This document shows positions 10,436 through 22,808 of a DNA stretch of 64,000 nt, in pieces. Both the position numbers and the translations under genes were made by a program. The notes under the pieces are model-generated. The model searched no databases, had not been told where the DNA came from, and saw only the letters and a program-made list of their open reading frames with translations. Source of the DNA: Lithospermum erythrorhizon (lineage: Eukaryota; Streptophyta; Magnoliopsida; Boraginales; Boraginaceae); assembly GCA_019722365.1 (NCBI GenBank), contig JADFUC010002391.1:434001-498000 (forward strand). The letters run 5' to 3'. Numbering within the stretch: the stretch's first letter is position 1; the number at the start of each line of letters is the position of its first letter.

Positions 10436-13400
10436 TCATGAAGGGTTGTCTGGAATGGCCCGGGGCTAAAACTAAAAAGGAAAAATCAATTAACTACGTC
10501 CTAATTAAATAATTCCCATTAAAGGACAAAGTTGCTTGAACTATAATACTCCGTAATAAACTGTTCTAAACATGCAATGTATCTAGATTATATTGCAGCT
10601 TATTAAGACCTGTATATTATTGTAATATTGCATCCAACCACACGCATATTATTCCCAGCTCGCTCATTTTATTTCCTAGGTTTGCTGCCAAAATAAAAAT
10701 TGACTCTATAATAATCATGTGTATACATACACTATGCAGTCATCAGAATATCAGATTACCACGAAATTATATATTTTGTCAACACCTGATGAGGGTTGGG
10801 TTGAGGCAGCTATCTAGGTCTTATTAACCCCTAACTTCGGTATTAAGCCTACTTACTAGGATCCAACGTGCCTACTACCAAACGGTAATTGATCAGCTTA
10901 TTATTATTGTTATACTCCATCCACAACCGTTGTTTGAGAACCAATAATGTAGCGTTTTAATAATACTACTTCGCTCCATCTTATTACTTGAACTGATTTT
11001 TTCTCAACCAATAAGCCTACATACATATTTTCATTTACTATTGTGTTTATTGTCAATATTCTAATACATAAAAAAGGTTATTATACTGCCCACATATATT
11101 ACATAATACTACACATTATAAACTAAAATGTTACGTATTAGTAATAATAAACAATTATTTGTATGAATTTTAATGTCAAAGTTTAATCATTTTAAATATT
11201 CATATTGTTAATATATATGCATGTAAGCCATAGTATGTTTTACCAAATCATTAACTCATATCATTGATTACCAAGAGTGTAATAATTTACTCCTTAGTGG
11301 CACTCATAATTTGCTCCTAGTCTCTCTTTAGGTCCTTTCAGGACCTCACAATTGCAAGTTACGACTTTGCCTGTAGGATTAATCATGAAATAGTACAAGC
11401 AATTATTAGTAGCAAATGGTAGCCATAACCTAATGTACCACCGTGCATAATTATATTCCACATACACTTTTATCATTTGTAATGCAAAGAAGAATTTTTA
11501 TTATTTATGTAAAGGGGTATAAAATAAAATTCTATTATGGGTGAAAAAAAATTCTATATGTTTTATCAAATCAAAGAGGATCGATCAGTCTGCACTACGG
11601 ATCCCAAGTGTTTGCTGACACCTGTATGTAATGTCTGATTTGCTGACTCGATTTGGTCTTGATAGAGTTTCGTATGAGCCGCTTGACTTCGAGTCACTTG
11701 AACTCGATTTGACTTGATTTGTTGGATTTAGATGTAAGCCCATTTCTGGAAATGGATAATACGTGACTCAAATTGATGGACTTGAGGTTTGTCCTGACCG
11801 GATATGGTCCGAGCCGGGAGCCTCAACAGCTGTATTCCCATGTTGTCTGTATGAACTTGATCTTCAGTCTCTGGACTTGATCTCCGGTCCGTTGTATCGA
11901 TGGACTTCACCGCGCCGCCTCAAGTAAAGATGAGAATTGGCTCTTTTAAAGACCGGCTGTGACTTCTCTCAAGTAGTAATTCTAGTAGTATGTGCTACTT
12001 GTCTTGGTAGACTTGATTCGTGGATAGACCCTAGCCTTTAAAGTCACATGAGCTACGGCAAGCAAGCATAAAGCAATGACGCTTGCTTGTAATACAACGG
12101 CCTAAAGAGTTGTCAGTCAAGTTTAATTGTGTTTTAGTAGATTTGGCCTCACTTGGTTTTGATTTGAGCTACAACGTATGCCCCTTAAAGTGTTTTTACG
12201 GTCAGAAATAATGATCAAGATGGCGGCCGAGTATCCCAACCTCGGTTGATGACACTCCGATCAATGACAGTGCCTTAAGCAGTCATTAAGCTTCCTGGCC
12301 TCGACTCCGCTTATAGTGTACTCAAATATTCAGCTTCCTATATCCGAACTTCATTTAATCAACCCGAGATTTTCTGTGTGTTCGCAAGATTTATGAATAA
12401 TTAGGCTATTTAGCTTATTCCTAAATATTCAAGTTTTAAGAAATATGTGTCGATCACATCGATTTTGTTTAACTTGAAGAATTACTGCTTATAGTATTCC
12501 ACCTTAGGCGCTTCTATTTTAGGCTACCCGGATTTGTTTTCCAACCACCAGCGGTGTTTCACCGGGCGGTTTAAAAATATTTAACTTGGTAATTTCTGCA
12601 GGTCGCCCTCTCAGATTTTCTCTCAAGTGTTTCAAGTAATGTTTCTCTTGTTTTCAAATTTGTGATATTTATAGGCTTCTGGCTTTGAATAATTTCTCTC
12701 GATTGGTTGGTTTATTCTCGTGTTTATCCTTGATCTTTTAACCGCTAAATTTTGAGGCAAACATCTGACCGGCCGGAGATTTAGGGAATTCATTTTGCCC
12801 AAGAATTTATAAGTACGGGAGGGCCTGCTTTCGAGACGCGTATGCTCTGATTCTTTTTCTGCGCCAAAATATATTTCTCATATTGACCCTGACCTTTGGA
12901 GCCTTTATTTTGATCCTCATAACTTCTGAGCTCTCCATTTTTGAACCCTCAAACTTTCTGAGTTTCAATTTTAGCCCCTAGGGTCATTTTAATGTGATAA
13001 ATGGATTTTTAGCTCCCCGAACCCTAAATTTAATTAATTATTAATCGGGTTATTTTCCGAAACCCTTGTTCGCATTTGTGGTTTTACATTATATTATGGG
13101 TCGATTGAGAATCCTAGCCACGTGTTATTTTTAATGGCTCGATTTTAATTAAGTTGATTAAGTTATGTTAATTATTTTAATTATTTTTTTTAATAAATTT
13201 TCACTGTCTACATCGTTCATGATTATATTCCACACTTCGATAATACTGAACTGTATCATGACTTCATCTACCGTTCATTATTAGTACAAAACTGTATCTA
13301 TCTCTTACTCATTATTAGACAAAGAAAAGAATGAAAGAAATGGAATAATTTAACTTTATCGAGGCACTTTACGGATCACCCCATAGATTAAAAATACAAA

Positions 13401-13970
13401 TGATGGTCAACCTTTTATCGGGTGTTGGCTATCTAGGCACATAGTAATAAAAATACTTTTGTTTGATCCGCCAAGCAATGTAAAGTTCGGATGTTCGCTT
13501 CGGATGTTATCTATATATGCCACAAAAAATTAAATCATGATACTTACTAGTTATTGGTATGAAAGCAGTAGTTTAACTAACTTCTTAAAGAAAGGGCCAC
13601 TCCTTGTTAATTATATAATGTTGTTACATTATCCTCTCAACTAGCCACTCTTCCTTTCCGACCAACAAAACTCATATGAATGAAAATGGGGCATAAATAT
13701 AAACATCTCTTATTAGATGCATGCATGTGAGCATAAGCTTCTAATACATCATTATCATTAGAGATTTATTAGTACTTAAGTAATTAATAATGTTCCCTGC
13801 CTCTCACTGTGAGGGGTTCATTATCAAGGGAAAAAGAAGAGTTAATGACAAGAGAAATTGTATTAGTGCGGCGGAACATGAACATTAGGTAACATATCAT
13901 GTGGCACACGGGTGCTAAAGACACACCGAAACAGTAATAAGGATGGTAAACAAATTACGGTCCTTGCTTT
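10436..13970. other. Intergenic, possible decayed retroelement, no gene seen
   Basis: The part from about 11,570 to 13,100 is less AT-rich than its surroundings and contains repeated ACTTGA/ACTCGATTTG motifs near 11,640-11,720, as expected of decayed repeat DNA. Open frames of about 60 codons here have no recognisable domain. Confidence 0.4.
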
Positions 13971-14052
13971 GGTATGATATCACACGATACATGTAAGGAG
14001 TATCGTGTATTCCCTATAACACAATTTTTATTTTTATTTTATTGCTATATCA

Positions 14053-14125
14053 TGCAAACCACACAATATAACCAAGTTGTATTGTGCACAACACATTGAT
14101 ACAATCAATTATCGTGTGGTTTGCA
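14053..14125. repeat. Short inverted repeat (hairpin)
   Basis: TGCAAACCACAC at 14053-14064 pairs perfectly with GTGTGGTTTGCA at 14114-14125 across a 49-bp loop. Confidence 0.7.
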
Positions 14126-14339
14126 TAATTAATTTTTGTGTTTTTTTAATATATGATTGTTTAGATGAAAATTAATTTATTAAGGGATTGTGAAACTACA
14201 TTGAGATTGTAAAAAGTTACATTATAAATGTAAAAGTTATGTTGGAATTGTAAAAAGGGTATATTAAAATTGTAAACAATCAACTATTGTGAAAAAGTAA
14301 AAAATTTCTCGATGTTCGTGTATTTTGAAACGGAGGGAG

Positions 14340-15475
14340 TATGAAACAAATGGTGTTAAACAATTAAATAATTTATTGAAACACAATAAACATTAAAAAT
14401 TAAAATCATAATTAAATATTAAATAAATGATATATTACAATTAAATAAATTGTTAAATACAATTAACATTGAAAATTAGGATTATATCTATCAAAGATGT
14501 CGCGTCCATCCGCATTGTGCAACATATTATAATGGAAGTTATCCAAAGAAACTATCTATGCATTTAATGATGATGGTCCTTCCGTAATGTTATCATGTAC
14601 TGGATGATCCCCCGATGCCATATGCAATGGGAAATTATAAATTCAAAAATTATCGTTATATATTAAATCAAATATAATAAAAATATAATCAAATAACATA
14701 TGTTTATTTTCTTACCAAAATCCAATGGCCATGTCCAGACTCCATAATACCACCTTCATGGTCGGAGGTCCTCGTGTGCGATCCAAGGTTGCATCTGAGT
14801 GTCGGAAACACATGCGGTCTGTATTCGCCGTAAGTTTAATCATGTTTCCATTTTATAAGTATTACTATTTTCTATCACTATATATGTTAATAAAAACTTA
14901 TTATTAGCTAACCTTTGGCCATGATAAGTTCAAAAATTTCACGGAGATCATGTTGATTTCATAATACATTCTTCAAAATATGCAACATACATGCTTATTA
15001 TACCATATCAAGAACCGCCTAAAGATATGTCAAGCGATCCTGTAGGGTCGTTAATTGAAAAATAGAAGTGCTTGATCGAAAGACATTTAGATTTTTTATG
15101 TATTTTTTAATTAAACTTGTATGAATTAGGTTCATAAATGTAAAATTTAATTAAATGTATCAATCGCATAAATTAAATATTTAAATTATGCCAGAGTGCA
15201 AAACCAAAATTTGTATTGAATCGGAGCCGGATGATAAACCTATGGTGTATCGTAATCTTGGACAATACAATTGGCGATATCTTGGTATATATCAGGGTTG
15301 ACACGATTTTATTTTATTTTTCGCTTTTTATTTTGAATCTTTTTGAAATATGAAACAAATGGTGATACAATAAATATTGAAAGATAGAATCATAATTAAA
15401 TATTAAATAAATGATGAATAACAATAAATACGTATTATTATTAGAATCATAATTAAATATTAAATAAATGATAGT
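14340..15475 (+). repeat. Pair of ~100-bp direct repeats ~1 kb apart
   Basis: The block TATGAAACAAATGGTG followed by an AATCATAATTAAATATTAAA stretch occurs at about 14340-14430 and again at about 15348-15413, with a third partial copy at about 15441-15475. The sequence between them shows a few short open segments (for example 14,730-14,830) but nothing recognisable. Confidence 0.55.
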
Positions 15476-15476
15476 C

Positions 15477-15740
15477 CCTTCATCCCAAAAAGATTGTCTA
15501 ATTTTGACTTTTTATTAGTTGTAATTTTTAAACTTTGATCGTATATATTTTTGTTTGTATTGTATAATATTTGATGACAAATATATCAATGAAAAGAATT
15601 TGGACAATACAGCAATACACCAGTGAAAAATATATCAATGAAATATATTTTTCATTGATATAGTTTTTATCAAGTATTATACAAAATAAATAAACATATA
15701 TAAGGTCAAAGTTTAAAAATTACATAAATTAAATATGAAA
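15477..15740. mobile_element. Foldback MITE fragment
   Basis: Begins with TCATCCCAAAAAGATTGTCT, the same terminal motif seen in the ADF intron (43228) and the ALY intron (49510). Inner arms are inverted: TTTTTAAACTTTGATC ... TATATCAATGAAAA pairs with TTTTCATTGATATA ... GGTCAAAGTTTAAAAA. The far terminal motif is not clear, so the right end is approximate. Confidence 0.6.
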
Positions 15741-15756
15741 ACGCATGGTTTGTATG

Positions 15757-15824
15757 GTGTAACATGGACAAGGTCTATCGAGTAACTTGCACAATTTATC
15801 CTAAGTATATTGTCCATGTTACAC
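15757..15824. repeat. Perfect 15-bp inverted repeat
   Basis: GTGTAACATGGACAA (15757-15771) is the exact reverse complement of TTGTCCATGTTACAC (15810-15824). Confidence 0.85.
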
Positions 15825-17428
15825 TATACATTATAGGGCAAAATCAATAATTCAAGTCATGCAATTTAATGTTTCGGTGTGAATATAGTCGGACTCATTT
15901 ATTACAATGCTCAGAGGTTGACACGTGTATTGCTCAATGCATGCTCCTAGCCATTCGCTTTTTAGACTATCCAAGCAGCAGATCAAATTTGACATTTCTC
16001 TCCCTGTCACATCAGTTTAGCACCTCAAATAACACCCACTTTTTACCAATGTACCACAACAGGTGTCATTCAAGGCGCTAAATTACTTTCTCCTTCCACA
16101 TCACTCCAACATATACTCCACCATATTTTTTCTATTTCTTTATTTATTTTATATATATAATTATTAAATTAATAATATAATAAATATTATAATTAAAATA
16201 TATTTTTAATTATTTTATTATTTTAATATTTTAAAATATTTTATAATTTTTTTTTTTTTTAATATTTTTTTATTTCATATATTTTAAAAAGTATATTTTT
16301 ACTAGTATATATTTTTTTTGAATTTCAAAATCCCATAATATTTAATAATAAATAATAATATTAAATTTTTTTAAAAATAACACACAATATTATTCATCAC
16401 TCGAATCGAGTACATACATAATAAAGAAACATACATAAATTATCGAAACATACAATAAAACACACAATAAAACATAGTAAACTCTCAGAGGCTTTTAAAA
16501 ATCTACTCTGCCCAAATTTATTCCGTATAAAAAAGATTAAAAGAAGAATAAAAAAGGTAAAACTTGATTTTTTTTTGTGTCCAAATGATACAAACCTAGG
16601 CTCTATTTATGTGAGCTCCGAAAATAAAAAATAGCGGCGCATTTTTTTTTTTTTTTTTTGCTTAATTATTGTGTAAAACAATTAAAATGAGGTGGAAAAA
16701 AATTCGCTAACCGCCACGCTGTCAAGGCCACCGGCAGCCTACCTCGCAGCCGCGACATTGGCCGCTACCGACGGCCACAGCCTTTTTTTGTTTTTTTCAT
16801 TTACTTAAGTGGGCTCCACACTGAGTGCTAAATTCAATTTGATCCCGGATCAAATTTTTTCATCCCGATCCTACCTGACGTCAAATTTAACACTCAATCG
16901 ATCCTCTCACGCGCGAAACGATCCCTCTTAACACCTCTAATTCATCCTGCCGCATACCTTTATGACACTCTGGCCTTTGACCGTGTTCTCCGGCACATGC
17001 TGATCAATACTACTACGCTGTAGACATTTCTGGCTACACCATGCATGTGCTTCACCCTGCTTATCTGTCAAGTAATACGACATAACTTTGGTTCATATAC
17101 ATATATATATTCATGGTTAATGGTTAGATACTAACTTTAAAAGATAGATGTCAATGATTCAAAATTTATTGTTAGATTTGTTTTACAAGAAGTCGTCTAG
17201 AAAAAACATTAATCAGAAAGTAAACATGCATGCCAACCTAGATTTTAATTTATTGGGCAATATGTGTGTATGAATTGATGAATGCCCAAATTGATAGTTG
17301 ATTAAACCTTAAGGTGAAGCTTTCTTTCTTGATGTTGTAGAAGATCATCTACCTTTTTTATAGCTTATTTTGTGTTTCCTGTTTAAAACAATAATTACAT
17401 ATCATATATTGGATAGTTGTATTATAAA
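15825..17428. other. Intergenic, low-complexity AT tract, no gene seen
   Basis: 16,125-16,390 is almost pure A/T. 16,690-16,790 is a short GC-rich patch, and 16,830-16,930 has repeated ATCAAATTT/TCAAATTT motifs. No supported gene. Confidence 0.5.
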
Positions 17429-20400
17429 TTTTGAACCGGCCTCAGCAATGCTCGGGGTCCGGGTCCACCGCTCGGGTTCGACTGCACGGACCTACCGTGC
17501 CCACAAACGGCCCGGATTCGCTAACTAGTGGATCAATCGGGACTGGTGGATTGGCTCAGCCCGGCCCGAGCCCACCAATATTCCCCGCCTCGGCCTGCCT
17601 GAGGCGCCTGGTACTGTTTATATAACGGTACCACGTTAATACCATAACTAATGTGGTACCGTTTCATATGAAACGGTACCACGTTACTACCAGAATTAAT
17701 GGAATTTTCTGTTATAAACGTGGTACCGTAGAGAAAAGTGCATAGTTCATTCACAAATGACAACATATCATAAATATCTACAACATATCAAACATCAAAC
17801 TAATGAAATAACATATTAAACGTATGACAAACATAGTTAATAAGTTTACATTAGTAACATAAACATTATTCAAACTTCAACGCATTTATAATAATCCAAA
17901 CTTAAACCAACAAGTCTTAAACATATCATTTAAACGTGAATCGCTCAAACGCCAAAGTACGTAAATAAAAACATTGTTCAAACTTCAAACACCATAACAT
18001 CATACATATGGAATATATAAACACATCTATCTGCTGTGTTTCTTCACGTCCTTCTTCAACGATCAAGGTCGGGCATCATCAAGAGGGCCCGTGACGAGGC
18101 GGGCATCATCGGGAGTCTCACTACGAAGCTGAGGAAATGTCAGGCGATCCTCCTCAATCGCCCGAGACATCCCACCCATATGAATCCTTATCAACGTCAT
18201 ATCGTTCAACATCCTCTCCTCCCAGTCCTTCATCACATCGACATCCTTGCGCAACCCGGTTATCTCCGTCTTCATCGAGTTCACCTCATTCTTCAATGAT
18301 ATGTTCTCCTCTGCCACCCTTCCAAAGATCAACTGTGGACTCCGTGGTTTCCAACATCGGGGTTTCTCGGGTTGTCAAGTGAGGTGATGCCCCAATTTGA
18401 GTGGTGGTTAGACTTCTTCCCACTACAAGGTACTGGTACCCACCTCATTGGGCTCTGCATCCATTGAAATTCCAAACTTCGTGCCTAACCTCCTCAAATT
18501 GTTCAAATCTCCCACTTAGAACGCAACGCCCTCTCCCACAACAAACTCTCAAATTTAGCAATTGAGCCTTTTCTACCATCGAACCATTATTAACCTGCCT
18601 ACGACATTCTAAAAACAGTAGACATTTTTTGCATTCACCAACAAATGGATAGGATCATGCCATATCAAAGTGGAGTCTTATTGTTTAGAATCTTAGCAAT
18701 ACTCTTCGTGTTTTGGCGGGTCAATTCTCACACCACCCCTAATGGATAACTTCAATAACCCTCAAGCTTCAACTTACAAGCCAAATACTAAAAAAAAAGT
18801 TTTGCCGGGTTTGGGTATCAATAATTTCTTGTGTACCACCCTCCCTACCGCTTATCTTTAGTGATTTTATGACCACTTAAGTTATGTCTTAGCAAGCATG
18901 ACCGGTTCCCTCTTTACCCTGCCCCATTTCTTTCCATGATAGAGTATTCTACAATTTAAAACAAGTTGTCGTTTTGGTTTTTCAAGGTTCCATGAAAATA
19001 TTTCTAAATCCACAGTTTTTTCCTTTCATTAGTATCTCAGAAGACTAGACAGAGTTAATAACGGGTAGTTCATCCATAATATACTAGATCAGAAAGTTAA
19101 TAACGCAAGGTTCATCCATACGACATTATCCTCTAAATTAACATAATCATTAGACATACTTTTGATGCCATTAATTTTAGAAGAACAACATCACAATTTA
19201 TAAAAAAGTTGATAGATAATACCGAACCGGAGATGCAGCAAGTGCAAGATTATTGACAGAACGAACAGTTTTTCCACAACTTGAAAAAAGAATCATTAGA
19301 CTTCAAAACCAAACAAGTAATGAATATTGTAATTGCTTATAAAGTGATTGTTGTTGCTTTGAGATTGCTTAAGAATGATTGTGAGTTGTAAGAAATGGGC
19401 GGACGCTATGCCCCTTTTATGTTCTTCAATGCGAAAGTAGACGTAGGATAGTATCAGCAGTGACCAAACGGATACCGCTGATGAAATGGTACTACTTTAG
19501 GTATTATATCCGCTTAACAAACGGGTACCGACGCAAACCAGACTCTCGCGATCATAGTAGCCGCTAAACTAGCGTGGTATCATTTTGATCCAAACGGTAC
19601 TAATGCTTGACTTCATAAAATTTCATATAAAGTAGCCAAGTGAACATTAACATGGTACCCATCCAAACAATACGGTAGTTTGGGTGAGTTTAACTATCCA
19701 TTATGAATTACCAGGTACCGTTTAATTTAAAAGGTATACCGTTGTATCAAAAAATGTGCAGCAATATTTTTTCTTGATCTATAAATAGACTATTTTTCAT
19801 GTTTAATAATCACAATTCACAAGTGTACAAATTATAAGTATCAACTTGTTTAACAAGTTCACAAATTACAAGTTTACTATGCCTCCAAGAGAAGAAATTC
19901 CTGCAGGAGCGCCACGCAAAGAGATTCTTCTTCTGGGTTATCAGATCCAAACGCCAAAAAATCATGCTACCTCCCGCCTTTGTTCGGTTAAAATAACTTC
20001 GGCAAGATTGTAAGCAAATTGCTGACGACGAGTCAGAGGACGCGGAAAATCGAAAATAAGGTTCGAGGATGGCACTTTAAACACACCATGTATACTTCAA
20101 TGAATGGGGCGGCCTAAATTTGTCGATAGTCACAACCTAATCAAGGATATCCTTTGTAACTTTCTGTGTTTCATCCCGAAAAGACTTAACGTAATCATTG
20201 TATTGCATTCGTTGGTCCGCTGCACGCATGAACGTCATGGTAGAAACCAGCCTATATCTTAAACTAGCTTATTTGAAGTATTAATAAAAAGTTATTATTT
20301 CATTAGAATGTTATTTGTTCAATTTTAAAATTATTTGTTCAATTTTAACTAAATTTTAATGTTCAAACGGCATATCGTTAAATACCAACGTGGTAACGCT

Positions 20401-20575
20401 TTTGTGCAAAAAAAAATATATATATTATAATAGTTAGAAATGTGGTACCGCTTAAAATCAAACGGGTACCACGCCGCCCTGACATGGAAATGAACCAATG
20501 ACGCCTGCTGCTTAAGGCTGGCCGGGCCAGCCCGGTTCGCTTTTCCACGACAAGGCGGGCTTATACACACCCAAA
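17429..20575. mobile_element. Candidate DNA transposon with GGTACC subterminal repeats
   Basis: Ten exact GGTACC hexamers lie in this 3.1-kb stretch (17627, 17655, 17675, 17722, 18435, 19524, 19654, 19714, 20444, 20465), plus many one-base variants. Most sit in the context AAACGGTACCACGTTA or its reverse complement. They cluster towards both ends, as transposase-binding subterminal repeats do. Both outer edges are GC-rich with GGCCCGGCC/GGCCGGGCC-like words in opposite orientation. The inside holds a degenerate coiled-coil frame. I cannot define exact termini or a target duplication, so the element type (CACTA-like or other) is open. Confidence 0.5.
18063..18332 (-). pseudogene. Coiled-coil reading frame, probable transposon relic
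   Basis: An 89-codon open frame that reads as an amphipathic coiled coil, with residues such as EENISLKNEVNSMKTEITGL and RKDVDVMKDWEERMLNDM. Plant transposon proteins often end in such coiled coils, but there is no catalytic domain. The frame lies inside the GGTACC-rich element. No splice-linked neighbouring exons were found. I treat it as a relic of an element-borne gene; a captured fragment of a host coiled-coil protein is the alternative. Confidence 0.4.
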
Positions 20576-22808
20576 CAAGTGTTGATTTTGGGGATTTAAA
20601 TGACTACTTCGCTTCCATCCCTTTAAGGCTGCATAGCGAGGCTTTCATTGGGCGACAAAATTAAGTATTTTACTAAAAAAATACTATTCGGAAGGCTCAT
20701 AGTATTGCCCTAGACTAGTTGGGTTTGCCAAGTTGGAATAAAAACTTGATCGAAATCATAAAAGCAGCAGTCCACAAACCACATTACTCTTCGTCAGAGG
20801 GCCAGGATTTCAAAATTCACTTGGGACTTGGGAGTTGGGAGTAAACTAAAATCCATACTTGGTCCATGTTGAATTTCAGCCCAACCTTAAGGGCTATGGT
20901 GTATATGCAACTAGGGACTATTCATCAGGACCCATTGGACATACGACAAGTATTTTTTAATATTTTCTTTTTAGTTGTGCTTATACCAATAAATTTGCTT
21001 CGAATGAAGCACTAGATAAAAAGTACAAAAATAGTTAAACTTTTGGATTTGATTGTTGAATTATCAAATATACAAGAAAAATATTTCTATATATATAACC
21101 TTCAATATTTCATGAAAAGTATATTAATGAGTAATATTATTATCAAACTAATTTATTTTTGTTGGGATAAGTTTGAGTTAAATTAAATAATGTGAGTCGG
21201 TACCAAATTATGATAGGATTATATTTTATCTCATACAAGAAACAGATTATATTTTATCTCATACAAGAAACAAATATGGCTTGCAAGGTCCGTTTGAGAA
21301 AATGGCAATTATTTCACCTTAGATATATATATTGATCGAGAACACAAGGTTGTCCAGCTCCATTGATGATTTATTTGCAACTTTTGCCGCCCAAATTAAT
21401 AAAGAACATCACATGGATAATATAAAGATTGTTGCCAATCAAGTTGCATTACGACACACCCTGCAAAATATATATAAGTTAACCCTTACTTGCAGTGGAG
21501 GAATTAACGGAGCATGTTCCCTTAATTTTTTAAGAACTTTAATTTTATTAAGTATTTTAAAAAAATTATAGTTATTTTTTAAAATTATGTTGCCCGCTTA
21601 AATTTTATATTTTTTCTTACAATTACAAGTACAAGAATCCACTCTTATATAAAATCTGGGCCTGGCTACTACTTACTTGAATTTGAGCTAGGATGAACTA
21701 GATATAAACAAATCTTTATATAGTGGAGTACTAATATTTAGAATAGTAGTGCTTATATAACTAATGGAACCAAGTCCACTATATATAAGTTCCTAATCCA
21801 CCTAATGACTATTCAATTATTATTAACAACACAGACATTATGGTTGTTTATATTATCCTCGAGGTATCTTAAGCTGTATGCAGACTTTAAAGACGGAGTA
21901 TGTGTAGAATATTAAATAGCAGTATATTTAACTGGTACTAATAGTTTATTGATCTATCATTACACTCTACATCAAATGAAAGATGCAATCATAATTAATA
22001 TCCCCACCCTCTTCCATGTTCCTTTTTTTTTACTTTAGTAAAATATGTGGCTATGGTTTCCCACAGGTTTCAATTGGATAATATGTTGATATATTTTTTT
22101 TTCGGAAAATCAATTAATTTTATTATGAAATCATGTATATATCTTCTTTCTAAACACAATGAACACACCCTTATTACTTATTAGTGCGTGTTTCAATCTA
22201 AAAGAGCCTCATCACATAAAAATTGAAAGGTCATTCTCACACAACCACTACTCAAAAGGGTTCAACAACAATAATCTTTCAAAAGGGAATCGTTCTCGTG
22301 AGTCGTGATTTCATAGCCCGTTAATAACAAGTTGACAACAACCTAATGAATGTGTTGCTAACTAATGATAGGGTCATTAAGATATTAAATACTACTGTAT
22401 GATTCAACTACAATCATGGTATTCCCAGATTGGACCCAGTAAAGCCACCCAAGAATTAATAGGGGACCATCAAATAAAATCCGTATAAGCATTTTCATGG
22501 GTGAAAGTAAGTTTTCATCTCTTACTTTGATCAATATGACACCTGTCATTACCAGATTAAATTGGAGGCTAAAGTCACATATAATGGGTCAGTGACATGT
22601 GGATAACAGCCAAGCCATTCCATGTAATCATACAGTCACATTAACATAATTAATTCAGTTGTCAATCATTGGTTATATGTTGGTCACTAGATATATAGGT
22701 GTTTCTAATGAAGCTTTCGGATCCAGAGAAATAGCAATTGAAGCTACTCTTTAGAGTTTGATAACATTATTATTATTTTTGTTGTAAAAACACTTTGGTA
22801 TTTTAAAA
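20576..22808. other. Intergenic and aquaporin upstream region
   Basis: No supported gene. A 79-codon frame at 21,332-21,571 contains a protein-like stretch (SSIDDLFATFAAQINKEHH) but has no recognised homology and no clear exon structure. The last 200 bp before 22,809 are presumably promoter and 5' UTR of the aquaporin. Confidence 0.45.
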
